The position numbers and the translations under genes were made by a program. A stretch of DNA of 64,000 bases from Chalara sp. BL73. Taxonomy: Eukaryota > Ascomycota > Leotiomycetes > Helotiales. Location: NCBI GenBank assembly GCA_918026815.1, contig CAKJVC010000153.1, forward strand, positions 62,001 through 126,000, read 5' to 3'. Positions 1 through 12,906 of the stretch are shown here, in pieces. Every line of letters begins with the position of its first letter. Within the stretch, counting starts at the first letter, position 1. A model generated the notes under the pieces. That model worked only from the letters and a program-made list of their open reading frames with translations, was not told where the DNA came from and did not search any database.

Positions 1-1213
1 TAATTTTATGTTTTAATTTTCGTTTAATTTTAATTCGATAGCTGTTTTATTTACTTGGAATAAAAACTTTTTTATAGTTTTGTTGGTTTTTATTTATTTA
101 TTATTTTCGTTGTAATAACAACTAAAACATTTGTTTTTTTAAGCTGCACTGCAGTTTATTTTACACTTAATATACGTAGCGTTAAACTGTATATAAATTT
201 GTTGTCGCTTTAGTTTTTTTTCAGGTATTTTTGGTTTTTTAGCTTTTATAACAACTAATGTTTTGCTAAATGCTTTGTTGTATTTTTTTTTTTGTAACGT
301 TAAACTGTTTTTTACTTTTTTAAAATAGTTTTTAGCAATAAAAACTAGCTATATAGCCCGGAAAGCTACATTCGAAACATAATTTTTTGTTGCGTTGCTG
401 CTGTATTTTTTTTTTAAACAAGTTAGTTTTTTGTTTAAGCTTTTTTTAAAATACGTTTAGTTTTATAAGTAAGTAATAACAAAGTTTTTAAAAATGCTGC
501 TTTTTGTTAAACTTTAAAAAATACTGTTTTTTTTAAGCGTTTTTTATATAGTTTAGTATCGATTTTAAGTGTTTTGTTTTTTATTTCTGTAAAAGTTTCG
601 AGTTTTTTTTTTTTTGAACAATATTATTTTTAACGTTTTTTTTAAGTTTTTTGTAGTAAAAACTTTAAAAAGTTTATTATTTTAATTTATTTTTTTGGCT
701 AATAGTTTAAACTTGCTAGTATATTCCACAATACTAGTAATTTGTTTGCATAACTAAATGTTTTTTTTTTGCGCGAACTTTTTTATCGGTATTGCTAAAT
801 ATACGAATAAACTAACAAATATATTTGTTATAATTGTTAAAAATTGCATTAGTTTTAACTTTTTTTTTATTATGCGAATATACAAAATAATTTTTGAAAT
901 AAATGAAAATTTAATTGTACGCAGTTTTTGTTAAGTAAAATACTGTTTATAAAACAATTTGTTTTTAAAATCCAAAAAATAAAAAATTTATGCGAATATA
1001 AATCTTGTATTGAAATAAGTAAAATCGCAGTTTTTTGCAGTTGTTATCGAACAGCTTAAACTTATAAACTTTAAATATTTTAATTTGCTAAAATAAATAA
1101 ATAAGTTGTAAAGCCGGTAATAAAACTTGTTTGCTTTTAAAAGTACGTAGTGTTAAACTAGTAGTCGACATAGTATATGCGATATAAGTACTTTAAAACA
1201 CAAGTGCTTAAAA
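1..1213. repeat. AT-rich, RIP-eroded non-coding DNA
   Basis: Very AT-rich DNA dominated by T and A runs, with no reading frame of interest. Its composition matches the degraded retrotransposons that follow. I could not align it by eye to a particular part of the LTR family, so its origin as an older repeat is inferred from composition only. Confidence 0.5.
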
Positions 1214-1563
1214 TGTTACGGTTTTATTAGTTTACAACTAATATAAATAAAAAATCTTGGTCCGAAAATTGTTAGTCTAAAAAAAAGCACGTATATTATA
1301 TATAAAAATTAAATCCCGATAACAAATATGCCATAAAAATACTATTAAAATTGAGCACAAAGCTTTTATTTTAAAGAAATCCTATCGACTTATATAAAAT
1401 TTTCGCGAGGTTAGATTATTGCATGCGCTATAATCCATGGATCGTGGATTATAGCATGATTTATGATTTATTACGTGATTCTTTTCAGGGGTTCTCTGTG
1501 TAAGCCAAGCTTACCGAGCTTCAGGCCTCTAAGGTGTAGTCCTGTTGCGATAATCGTAACATA
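1214..1563 (-). repeat. Possible inverted LTR-like insertion with TGTTACG/CGTAACA ends
   Basis: The segment begins TGTTACG and ends CGTAACA, a 7-bp inverted match. Read on the minus strand it contains a motif (GCTTTGTGCTCA after a short TATAAGT block) that also occurs in the LTR family of this region, so it may be a related LTR in reverse orientation inserted into the 5' LTR of copy 1. The right part (about 1396-1560) is GC-normal and includes a strong hairpin at 1427-1459. I found no matching target duplication, so the limits are uncertain. Confidence 0.35.
1427..1459. other. Long perfect hairpin
   Basis: GCTATAATCCA is followed after a 7-base loop (TGGATCG) by its exact reverse complement TGGATTATAGC. 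CATG outside both arms extends the pairing with a two-base bulge. It is one of the few non-AT-rich stretches in the first 4 kb. Its function is unknown; it may be part of an LTR regulatory region or a small palindromic element. Confidence 0.6.
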
Positions 1564-2639
1564 TACTAACTAACAAGTTTTAAGTTTAGCTATTTAAACT
1601 TTAAACTATTTTATACGTTACATTTTAAACATTTAGTTTTAAAATAACTAAACAATATAGTACTTAACGTTAGCAGTTTTTTTTGCAATATCGCCGGCTA
1701 AAAAAAAAAAAATTATTTTCGACATTACTATTATCGACAAAAACGAAAAGATCGAGTTTTTTAATATTAAATTTACTAAAATCGAAATTTCGGAATTTTT
1801 TAAAGCTTTTATGCCGAACAAATACTATAAAAACCGTAAAAAGTTCGAAATTTTTTTTGCAAATAAAAATCTACTAAAAATTTAACCATAAAAAGTTTTT
1901 AAACAAAAAAGTTTATTGTTTATTTGCTGCTTTGTATTTTAAAAAAAATGCAGCTAAATAAATTATACCACTTTTAAAAAACTATTTCTAATATAACAAA
2001 AACGTAAATAAATATATAGCAACTATTAAAATAGCGCTAAAAAAATAGTTTGAATTTAAAAAGTTAATAAAAACTGTATTCGAAAACATAAACGAAAAAA
2101 AAACTGCGAAACGCTATTTGTATAACTTACAACAAACAAAAACTATTATTGCTTATACTACAAAATTTAAAAAACACGTTATTTAAACCGAATAAAACGC
2201 TTAAGTTTTAATTAGTTATTACATAAAAAAACTAAAAATATACGTTTAAACCGAACTCGATAAAATAAACAATTTAACAAATATAAAATTTTTAATTAAA
2301 ATATTTGTATTAATAAGCAATTACATTAACGACTTTTACAAAAACCAAAAATTTATCAAAAAACGCTATTACGAAAAAAATAAAATAAAAAACGCGACGT
2401 AAAAAAAAAACTTAATTGTTAATTTAAATTTATAAAACTAAATATTACAAAAAAATAAAAGTTCGTATTTAAAAAAAAAATGCAGCGTAAAAAAAAAACA
2501 AGCTATATTACATATACAACAAAAAAAAAGCATATAGCTTTATTTTATAAAAAAAATAAAAGCAAAAAACAAATTAACGCTATTTAAATCAAAAAAACCT
2601 GTATAAAAAAACGAGTAAAAAGATACAAAACACGCAAAA

Positions 2640-2890
2640 TGTAACAACTCAAGCCGAACAGGGATCTCGATCCGTGTATCTAGATAGAAGGACTCAGAGG
2701 TGTGAACAACTATCAATTGTTATAACTAAGAGAACAAGCTACAGGCAGAAGAAGGGAAGGAGAGCAGTGCTTTATATACAGGAGGCTGGCCAGGGGCCAG
2801 TGTAAGCGAGCCCTGTGGTAACAGGGGCCAAGCTCTACCGAGCTCTGCAGTGCTTGGCGCCAAGCTCGAGATAGGGCCAGGGCCGTGACA
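2640..2890. mobile_element. Un-eroded 251-bp solo LTR, family B
   Basis: A GC-rich island begins TGTAACAACTC and ends GCCGTGACA inside the AT-rich interior of copy 1. It is flanked by the 5-bp direct repeat CAAAA (2635-2639 and 2891-2895). TG...CA ends, length and a 5-bp duplication fit a solo LTR. It carries little CpA-to-TpA damage, so it inserted after copy 1 was mutated, or was too short or too unique to be recognised by RIP. Confidence 0.75.
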
Positions 2891-4020
2891 CAAAAGTTTT
2901 TATAAATTCTTAAAAAAAAAACTTAAAAAAATAAAAATAACTATACAGTTTTTAAAACTTAGTTTTTTTGCTTTAAAAACTATAAGTTCGATATTAGTAT
3001 TAAAACTTTACTCGAAAATTAGTAAAAAATAAAAACTAGCTTTATTCGAAAAAAAAGCTAAAATATAGTTTTTTTTTACAAATAAAAAAAAACTTAACTA
3101 TTAAAAAAACTGCAAAAAAAAAACACGAACATAAAACTTTTAAAAATAAAAACCGAAATTATTTATAAAAACGAACGCTATATAGCGTTTAAACTAGGAA
3201 ATAAAAAAACTATCGAAAAATATATAATTAAAAAACTGTTTTTAAAACTAAAACAGTACTTTAAAAAAAAACACTTAAAAAATAATAATTAAAAAAAAAA
3301 CGTTGCATTTAATACAAAATAACTAAAAACTTCGACTATAAAATATTTACAAAAAACAAAAAAATTAAAATTTAGCTACTTAACTAAAAACAAACTTTAT
3401 AAACTAATTAAAAAAAACTTAACTACAAAATATAACAAAACGCTATATACAGCAATATTATTTAAAAAACAAAAACCGAAATAAGTAGCAGTTACGTTAA
3501 AATTATACTAGCTTAAAAAAAACGTAAAACTAAAAAGTACAAATACAAAAATTATAATTAATACAGAAACTATAAATATATATATTAACACGAAGTACGT
3601 TTAAAAAAAAGTTATTAAAACTATATATAAAAAACGATTGTATTAAATAACAGTTATAAACGAAAAAAACGTTAGTATAAACAAGTAAATTAAAAAAAAA
3701 AAAATTTTATAAAAATAGTTATACTAAAAAAGTATACTAAAAAAATAATTTTAAATATTATATTTATTAAAAAACATAACGTAATTTTTAAAACTTTTTA
3801 AGTTAAATAATACAACTTAAATATAAACTAAACAAACAACAGTATTTAGTTTAACAAATGTATTTGTAAAAAAAGTAACTCGCAAAATTCGTATAGCGAA
3901 AAAGAAGCTAGCGCTGCTTTTTTTAAGTTTAAATTTTAAAAACTTAAAAATTTAATATAACGAAACACAAAAAATACGTTTAAACAAATACTTGTATTAT
4001 ACAAAAAGTTTTTGCAGTTA

Positions 4021-4473
4021 TGTTACGAACCGAATCCTGGGACCCGCTGAAGTCCCAGGAGAAAAGCCCCGGGATACTCTGGTGTCTTAGAACTAATAAA
4101 AATCCTAGAAACGTAAGTCCCAGAATCAACTAGTGTTTTAAAACTTTAAGTAAATAAAAAAACAAACGGCTTTTTGGCTTTTAAAAACTACGACTATATC
4201 ACGTAATAAAGTCTGAAAAAGTTTTAAAAGTTTGTATAAACTTTAAAAACTTCAAAAACTTTAGCTTAACTATAGTATATAAGTAGTCGTAGTTTTATAA
4301 ATCAGGAGCTTTGTGCTCAACTTTTATTATAGTTTAGCAATATAGTCATTTGTTATACTTGTAACGTCTCACTTTTTAGTGAGAAGCAGTGTCTAGTTTA
4401 TTTCATATATACTACACCAACCAACGAGCCCCAAGCCTAGCTACTTGGGCCCAAGGCTATCCAGTACGTTACA
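4021..4473 (+). mobile_element. Solo LTR of the main retrotransposon family
   Basis: 453 bp from TGTTACGAACC to ACGTTACA, flanked by AGTTA (4016-4020) and AATTA (4474-4478), a 5-bp target duplication with one G-to-A change. The sequences on either side join up with the uninterrupted interior of copy 3 near 15.15 kb. This shows insertion into copy 1 followed by LTR-LTR recombination. The first 60 bases are hardly mutated; the middle is AT-shifted. Confidence 0.85.
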
Positions 4474-7400
4474 AATTATTTAAAAACTTACAAAATATGC
4501 GTGTTTTGCTAAAACATTAACCGTGAAATTATAAAATTAATTTAAAAAAAAAAAAAACTACTTTTTAAAAAACTAAAACTTTATAATTTACAAAATTTAA
4601 AAACGTTTAAAAAATATATACAAAAATTAACAAAAAAAAAAATTAAAAAATCTAAATTACTAGCAATATCGAATATACTGCTAGTATAAAAAAAAAACTT
4701 TAAAAATTTAAAAAAAAAAACTTCGTATAAATTATTGTAGTTTAAACAGTATTACAATACAAAATGTATATTTTGTATTTAACAATTAATATTTGTAAAA
4801 CAGTTTAACTAAAACAAAAAAATTTACTAAACTCGATTAAAAAAGCTTGTTCGTTTTAATACAAATTAAAAAAAGTTATAAATAAAAAACTGTTTTTATA
4901 CTATTTTCGAAACTATAAAAATATATAATTATATTTTTCGGTTTACCTAACATTTTAACTATTTGCTAAAAGCAAAATAAAAACATTTTAAAAATTTTTT
5001 ATAAAAAACTGTTATATACTATTTTAACGATATTTTAATTTTTTCGAAAAACTCGAAAAAACACAAAAAACACGTTAAACAAATTATAAAAAAATTTATA
5101 AAAATAAATTTACAGCTAAAATTGTCGAAATACAAATTTAACGTTACTGAAATAAACTTTTTAAAGTATATTGTTAAAACAAAATATTTCGCTATAAATT
5201 TTATTAAAATCAAAAATATTTTAAAAATAAAAGTTTTTACGCAACGTTAAAAACATACAGTTATTTTTAAAATTTGCTAACTTTTATTAACAATTTATTA
5301 AAAATACTTAAAACTTGTTTATTTTTTTAACGCAATTAACTAAAAAAAATGTTTTTTTTCGAGTAAAGTATAAATTAAAAAGCAACTTTTAAAAAAATCA
5401 AAAACAAATTCGTTAAAAAACTGATTTTTAAATACTATAGCAACAACAAAAAAAACATAGTTAAAATAAATACTTTAAATACTATAATAAAAGCAGTATA
5501 CTTTTAAAAAAATAATAACAACAAATTACATTTTGTTGCTTATTTTTCGAAAACAATATTATTTTTAAAACAAAATTACTTGCAATTGTAAAAACACTAA
5601 AATATTAACGAATTTATTTATAAAAAACAAAATTCACAATTACTATTTATACCGATTATATAAATTTCAAAATTTTTACTATTATTAAAGTTTTAAACAA
5701 TCGAAAATTAGTTAAATAAATCGAAAAACTAACAGAATTCGACTTAGTTATTAAACACGTTAATAAAACAAACAACGCGAAAATTAATACGTTTAACTAA
5801 AAACTAAAATACAAAAATTTTAAAATATACAAAAAAACAATTTTGTTTAAAACGTTTAAAAATAAAAATTTCGTTTTTAATATTAAAAAAATAACAGTTA
5901 TTATAAAACACGACTTTAATAAATTATAGCTAACACGTTTTAAAAATAGCGCTAAAAAAAATTTAAACGCGCAACGAATATTAAAACTAGTTTTAAAAAA
6001 AAAACGAAAAAAACAACAAAATTTTTCGCTAAAAAAAAACGAAAAAGCTATATATACTAAAAAAAGTAAAAAAAAGTTTTATTAAAAAAAAACATAGTTT
6101 TTTTGTTTATAAACACTAAAAAATTAAAAAAACTTACAAAAAAATCGTAAAAACTTTTTAATGCTCGAAATTAAAAACTACAGTAAAAAAAGTAGTTAGC
6201 AGTTGTAATATTTGCATTAAAAATAAAACATTTCGCTAAACTTTTTATAAATAAATATAAACAATTTCGATACTACTTATACTATAAAAATTAATATTTT
6301 AAAATTTTATTGTTAAACTACTAAAGTTTAAAAATTTTGTAACAAAAATAAAATACAACTTTATGTTAATTATAGTCGAAAAACTAACCAAGTATATAAT
6401 ATTTACTTTTTTTAAAAAAATAGTCGTATTATATAAACTATTTAAAAAATCGTATTAAACAAAAACAAGTTATTTACATTTAAGTTTTAAACGTTTTTTA
6501 TAATACAGTTAAACGCTAAAAAAAAAGCTGTTTATAGTATTTCACTTATAAACAAACCAAAAAAATAAAAAAAATAAATTAAATAATAAAAGCATATTTA
6601 AAATACTACATTAACTACAAACAAAATAACTAAGTACAACTATTGTTATTCGTACAATTTGTATATAATAGTTTAACAACAAAAACAACGTTAGTTTCGA
6701 TATTTTTTGCTAACTACAGCTATAAGCTAGTAGTATATAAAAAACTAAAAATTACGAACGTTAACAATTAACAAACTCAAATTTAAATTTAAAACATTAA
6801 AAGCTTATATAAAAAACTGTTAAAAAATTTGCAGTTTATAATTAAAAAAAATACTTATTATTACAACAAAAAACGTGGTTAAAAAATTATTTTTTAAAAA
6901 AAAAAAAAGTTTATTTGCTTAAAAAAAACATTAATACTAAAAAACCAAGTAATAAGCTAAACTACAAAAAATTAGAATTATATAAAATTAAAAAAGTCAA
7001 AAAACTTTTAAATTACAAATTAAATTTACTTAAAAATATAAAAATCTATTTAGTATTTTAAATATTTTTGCTCGAAAAAACATTACTAAATATTTTATTA
7101 ATACTTAAAACCGAATTTTTTTTAGTTAATTTAAATACTGAATATAAAATAAAACAAATTTTAAACTACAAGTACATTAAACGCAAATTAAATACTTTAT
7201 TAAATAAAAAAACTACTTATATTTAAAAACTATATAAAAACTTAAAAGCAACTTTAATTGCTTTAAATTATTAGCAAAAATTTATTAACAAAATTCTGAT
7301 TTGTTTAAAAAAAAGTTAAAAAACTAAAAAATCTCGCTAAAAAATCGTTATAAAATTCGCTAATAACAAAAGCGACGTTAGTAGCAGCAGCTTGTTTTTG

Positions 7401-7967
7401 TTTTTTTAATTTTTTTCGCTTTAGCTTTTTTCTTTTTTTTTTTGTTGCGACATTTAACTTTTTTAAATAGCAAAAACTACAACAAGCTATTTTTTTTTTA
7501 CGATTTTTAACAAACGCTTTTTGCTTTTTTAAACAAAAAATTTTAGTTATAGCAGCTTTTTTTTTTGTTTAGCTTTTCGACCTAACAGTCGATAACTATT
7601 TAGTTAGTCGAACGAAGTATTTAAAATTTTTATTTATTTGCTAAAAAAGCTTTTACGTCGCAAAAATACTTTATTTATATATATTTAAAACATTTTGCCG
7701 AACGTTTTTTTTTTTAAATTAGCAATACATTTTAAAAAAAAAAAATTATAACAAATACACGAAAACATTTTTTTTATTTAAAAACTCGATAAAATTAATT
7801 AATTCGATTTTTTCGCGAATTTTTTTTTTTGAACAAACTTTTATTACAATTTTTAATTTTGCTTATACATTAAAATAGCATAGTAAAAAAAAATATATAT
7901 ACTTTTCGCGCGAAATTTCTTTACTTGTATTTAAGCGTAAAAACACGCTAAAACAGAAAAAAAATAG

Positions 7968-8435
7968 TATTATGAACTAAATTTTAAAACTTGTTAAAGC
8001 TTTTTAAAAAAAAACTTTAAAGCGTTTTAGTGTTTTAAAACTAATAAAAGCTTTAAAAACGTAAGTTCTGAAACTAGCTAATAACTTAAAACTTTAAGTA
8101 AATAAAAAAACAAACGGCTTTTTGGCTTTTGGAAGCAGCGACTACTGTTACGTAATAAAGTCTGAAAAAGTCTAAAGATTTTATTAAAGTCCGGAGACTT
8201 CAGGAAAAAACGAAAACTTTAGCATAACTATAGTATATAAGTAGTCGTAGTTTTATAGCTTAAAAGCTTCGTGCTTAACTTTATTATAGTTTAGCAATAT
8301 AGTTTATTTTGTTATACTTGTAACGTCTCGTTTCTTAGTAAGAGTAGTGTCTAGTTTATTTCATACATACATACTATACCAACCAACGAGCTTTAAGCTC
8401 AGCTACCCAGGCCTAAAGCTATCCCGTACGCTACA
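7968..8435 (+). repeat. 3' LTR of copy 1
   Basis: Aligns with the solo LTR at 4021-4473. The head is strongly AT-shifted, while the last 60 bases keep GC-rich sequence. It is preceded by a short hairpin (GCGT...ACGC) and an A-rich tract ending AATAG, which also precede the 3' LTRs at 18743 and 21843; the tract probably corresponds to the polypurine primer site. Confidence 0.8.
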
Positions 8436-9225
8436 TAAACACCGATATAAACTCGATTTTAAAATAAATATATTTATATAAATATCGACAAAAAGCTAAA
8501 AAAAAATTATACGCCGAGCCGCAAACTAGCAAACTAAATAAAAATCCTGTTTAAAATTATAAAATAAATAAACTTTTTGTACAAGCTAAAACTACTAAAT
8601 TTTATACGCGTACATTTTGTATTTTATGCCGAAAAACTCCGAAAAGCTGTAAACAACTTGCTATTTAACTAAAACAACTTTAATTTACTGTTTATTATAA
8701 TAAATAACGTTAAAAAATATAAAGTTTAAAAGTATTAACTGTTTAACGTGTTAACAAAACTCCCAAATACCGAATTAAAAAAAAATAAAAGATAACAACT
8801 TTAAATAGTATTTTGCAGTTGTTTTAGCAAATAGTCCGTTAATTTTTAAAAGTTTTTTTACAAAAACAATTTTAACAAGTTTAGTTTATTAACAAAAATT
8901 TACATATTAGTTTAAATACACCGAACGTAATAAGTATTTAAAGCCGAAAACAAATAACAGTAAACCAAGCTAGCTTGCAAATAAGTTACAGGTAAAAAAA
9001 AGCAGTATTAAAAAAAAGGTATAACTGTAACAAGCTGTAAAAAAAAATATTATATTACAAATAATTTTAAGTTCGAAAACGAGCTTATTTAAAAAAAAAA
9101 GTATTGTTACGGTTTTTAATATCGCACTAGACACTTATTGGTTCGCTTGCCAGCTCGCTTATAGTGGTTGCGTAGTCGTGGTCTTTTTATATTAGGGATG
9201 CTACAACAGCAGCTACACTTTGTTA
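8436..9225. repeat. AT-rich non-coding spacer between copies 1 and 2
   Basis: Eroded DNA with no gene. The last part (about 9115-9225) has near-normal composition and is the target site of copy 2. It rejoins the sequence at 22601 once copy 2 is removed. Confidence 0.5.
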
Positions 9226-9230
9226 CAAAC

Positions 9231-9678
9231 CGAATCCTGGGACCCGCTAAAGCTCCAGAAGGAGAAACTCCAGGCCGCTCTAGTGTTCCAGAACGGTAAA
9301 AAGTCCCAGAAATAAAAGTCTTGAAACCGGCCAATAATTTAAAACTTTAAATAAATAAAAAAGCAAACAGCTTTTAAGCTTTTAAAACCAGCGACCGAGT
9401 TACGTAATAAAGTTTAAAAAAGTTTTAAAAGTTTATTTAAACTTTAAAAACCTTAAAAATTTTTAATTTAACTAAAAATATATAAATAGTTATAATTTCA
9501 TAATTTAAAAATTTCGTGTTTAACTTATTTTATAGTTTAGCAATATAGTTTATTTTATTATACTTGTAACGTTTTACTTTTTTAGTAAAAAGCAGCGTTT
9601 AGTTTATTTTATATATACTATACTAATTAACAAACTCAAATTTAGCTATTTAAACTTAAAGCTATTTAGCACGTTATA
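9231..9678 (+). repeat. 5' LTR of copy 2
   Basis: Begins TGTTACAAACC and ends ACGTTATA. The outer 80 bases are almost unmutated, whereas the inner part is heavily AT-shifted. A 72-codon minus-strand reading frame over this head is fortuitous. Confidence 0.8.
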
Positions 9679-10746
9679 TTTAAAACATTTAACTTTAAAA
9701 TAACTAAATAATATAATATTTGAAACTAGTTTTGTTTTTAATGCAACTAAACAAAAAACTAAAAAAAACGGTTAATTTAAACGTTATTAATAAAAATAAA
9801 AATATTAACTTTCCGGACAAAAAGCTACAATAAGTAAAAGTTTCGAAAACAGTAAAAGTTGCGAAACTTAACAAGTTTAACGAAAAACGCAGTAAACTCG
9901 GAATATTTTTAATACAATTTAAAATTTATTTTAAATTAATAAAAACAAGTTTTTAATTTACAAAAATAATATTTTATTTAAAACTTTTTACTTTAAAAAA
10001 AAGGCTATAAAGTAAACGCAGCTTTTCGCTAAAAACTACTTTAAATACAAAAACTTTACTAAAAGTATAATTACAATTTAAACGATTTTTAAGAAATTCA
10101 CGAAATTTAAAAAAAAAATTCAAAAAAGTATTCGGTAATATAAACCAAAAAAAAATAGCTAAACGCTATTTTTACGAACTTAAACAAACAAAATCAGCTA
10201 TTAATTATATTACTAAGTTTAAAAAATACGCTATTTAAACAAAATAAAATATTTAAGTACTATTTAGCTATTATTTAAAAAAAACTGAAATTAAAAGTTC
10301 AAACCGAGTTTACTAAGCTAAACTCGCTAAAAACTATTAACGATATAGTCGAACTATTTATTAAAATTAACAACAAATAATATAACTTTAAAAAAAACCC
10401 AAAAAAAATTTCGGCCGTTATTTTTAATATAAACTAAACACGGGAAAAAAATAATATTAACGCAGCTGCTAGCTAAAACTAATAAAACTGAATGCAGCAC
10501 AAAAAAAGCTTTTTAAAAATAAAATAAAACGCAAAAAAAAAAAAAGCTATATTACACTTATAAACAACTTAAACACGTAGTTGCGTTTTATAAAAAAAAA
10601 AAGCTATAAACAAAAATTTCGAATAAACTTTCGAAAAAAACAATACTAAAATTTAAAAAAAAAAAAGGCTTAAAAAATAAGTATAACTATTTAATTTTCG
10701 GAACTAAGCGTACTATTTAAAACGGCTAGTTTTAAACTATACTTAC

Positions 10747-10777
<31 letters not shown>

Positions 10778-12692
10778 CGTTTTGTTTAAAAAAAACGAAA
10801 AAATTTAGTTTTTAATTACGAATACAAAAAAACTTAACTTTGTAAATATATTACAAAAAAACGACAAAATATTAATATATGTTAAAAAAGTAGTAAAAGT
10901 AGTTTATTAAAACAACAAAAAAGTAGCTTTTAAATTTTTTAATAAAAAAATACTTAAAATCGAGTTAAAAAAAGCCGACTACTATTACTAAACAAGCATT
11001 TTCGGATAAAAAAACTTAAAAAATTATAGTTCGATATAATTAACAAAAAATATAGCACAAAATAGCACAACAATTATAAAAAAAAACGTACGCTAAAATC
11101 AAAAAAAAAAAACTTAGTTATTTTATAGTAAATCGCTTTTATAAATTAATTCGGCAAAAGCTAAAATACCGAATTTAGCAAAACGCTATTTACAAAACCG
11201 TAGTTAAAAACAATATTTTATAAAAAAACAAAAACAACAATTAAAAGCTGCTGTTATTTTAAAACTAAACTAACTAAAAACGTTAGTTTTGTTAAATAGC
11301 AAAAAACATGCAAATAATAATCGATATAAAAGCTATAAAGCTATTTGTTAACTTTATTTGCGTTAAAAATACATTATTAAAAATTACGTTAAAACGAAAA
11401 CTATACTAAATTACTATTATAAATAACAAAAATATAAAACTAAACAATAAGTCAAAAAAAAAAAAATTTTAAATTAAAACTACTAAAAAAACATATCGAA
11501 AAAATAATATTAAATGTAATACTAATAAAACAATATAATATTATATTCGGAATTTTTTAAGTTAAAAACATAATTTAAATATAAATTAAAACAACGATAT
11601 AATTTAATTTAATAAATATATTTACAATTAAAAAAAATTAAAATAAACGCATAACAAAAAAATGCTAATACAAAATAATACAACAAATATTTTTAGCAAA
11701 ATATTTGTATAGTATAAAAAGTTTTATCGATTATTCGAAAATTTATAAAACATACGTGTTTTATTAAAATATTAGCCGTAAAACTATAAAATCAAATTAA
11801 AATTTTTTTTTTTTTAAAAAACTAAAATTATATAATTTATAAACTTTAAAAACGTTTAAAACGTATATAAAAAAATTAGCAAAAAATAAATAAATTTTAA
11901 ATTTTAAATTACTAACAATATCGAATATATTACTCGCACACAAAAAAAAAAACTTTAAAAACTTAAAAAAATTTTGCGTAAATTATTGTAACTTAAATAA
12001 TATTACAATAAAAAGCGTATATTTAGTATTTAGTAACTAATAATTGTAAAACAAATTAGCTAAAACAAAAATATTTACTAAATTCGATTAAAAAAGCTTA
12101 TTTGCTTTAATACAAATTTAAAAAAAAATATAAATAAAAAACAGTTTTTATATTGTTTTTAAAATTGTAAAAATATACAATTATACTTTTCGGTTTAACT
12201 AACGTTTTTGTTATATATTAAAAACAAAACGAAAATATTTTAAAAAATATTTTATAAAAAACAGTTATATACTATTTTAACAATATACTAATTTTTTCGA
12301 AAAACTTGAAAAAACACAAAAAACAGGTAATACAAATTATAAAAAACTTACAAATATAAATTTTCGTTTAAAAATATCGAAATACTAGTTTAGCGTTATT
12401 AAAACAAACTTTTTGTCACGAACCGAATCCTGGGACCCGCTGAAAACCCAGGAAAGAAGCCCCAGGACGCTCTAGCGCCCCAGGACCAGTAAAAGCCCCA
12501 AAAATGTAAGTCCCGGGACCAGCCAGTGTTTTAAAACTTTAAATAAGTAAAAAAGCAAACAACTTTCTAGCTTTTAAAAGCTGCGACTGTATTACGTAAT
12601 AAAGTTTAAAAAACTCCAGCTTAACTATAATATATAAACAGTTGTAGTTTTGTAGTTTAAAAGCTTCGTGCTTAAACTTTTATTATAGTTTA

Positions 12693-12906
12693 TATTGAAA
12701 TAAGTATGCTAAGTTGACCACAGTCAACTTAGGGAAGGGAAGCTTGTGCTGTACGCAAGGTCTGCCCAATTGCAGTGGTTCAGGAAGAATGGATTGATTA
12801 ATTGTAGAGCTCTACGGAGGTGCTCAGTAAAAGGGGTGCGACCCTTTCACTGATGACTAAGCTAGGCCCATGCCTTACGGGTGGGCTACACCACCAATTC
12901 TCAACA
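12693..12906 (+). mobile_element. Un-eroded 214-bp short element in the LTR of copy 3
   Basis: Flanked by the exact duplication GTTTA (12688-12692, 12907-12911). Its ends TATTGAAA and TCTCAACA are imperfect inverted repeats. It contains a 9-bp perfect hairpin (TAAGTTGAC, CACA loop, GTCAACTTA). The reverse complement of the same element, now AT-eroded, lies at 39313-39539. Size and duplication fit a solo LTR or MITE-like element; no coding capacity. Confidence 0.8.

Larger units (their letters stand above)
1562..8435 (+). mobile_element. RIP-degraded LTR retrotransposon, copy 1
   Basis: The tail of a 5' LTR (ending ACGTTACA near 1624) is followed by a degenerate internal region that matches, in order, the interiors of copies 2 and 3. 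The 3' LTR is 7968-8435. The interior has been converted almost entirely to A and T with dense stops, so no gag or pol frame survives. It is interrupted by a 251-bp solo LTR of another family (2640-2890) and by a solo LTR of its own family (4021-4473). The element class (probably Ty3/Gypsy) is a guess; only the LTR structure is seen directly. Confidence 0.75.

Noticed and set aside
9116..9334. A 72-residue minus-strand ORF
   Set aside because: Overlaps the head of the LTR at 9231 and exists only because that part is not eroded.
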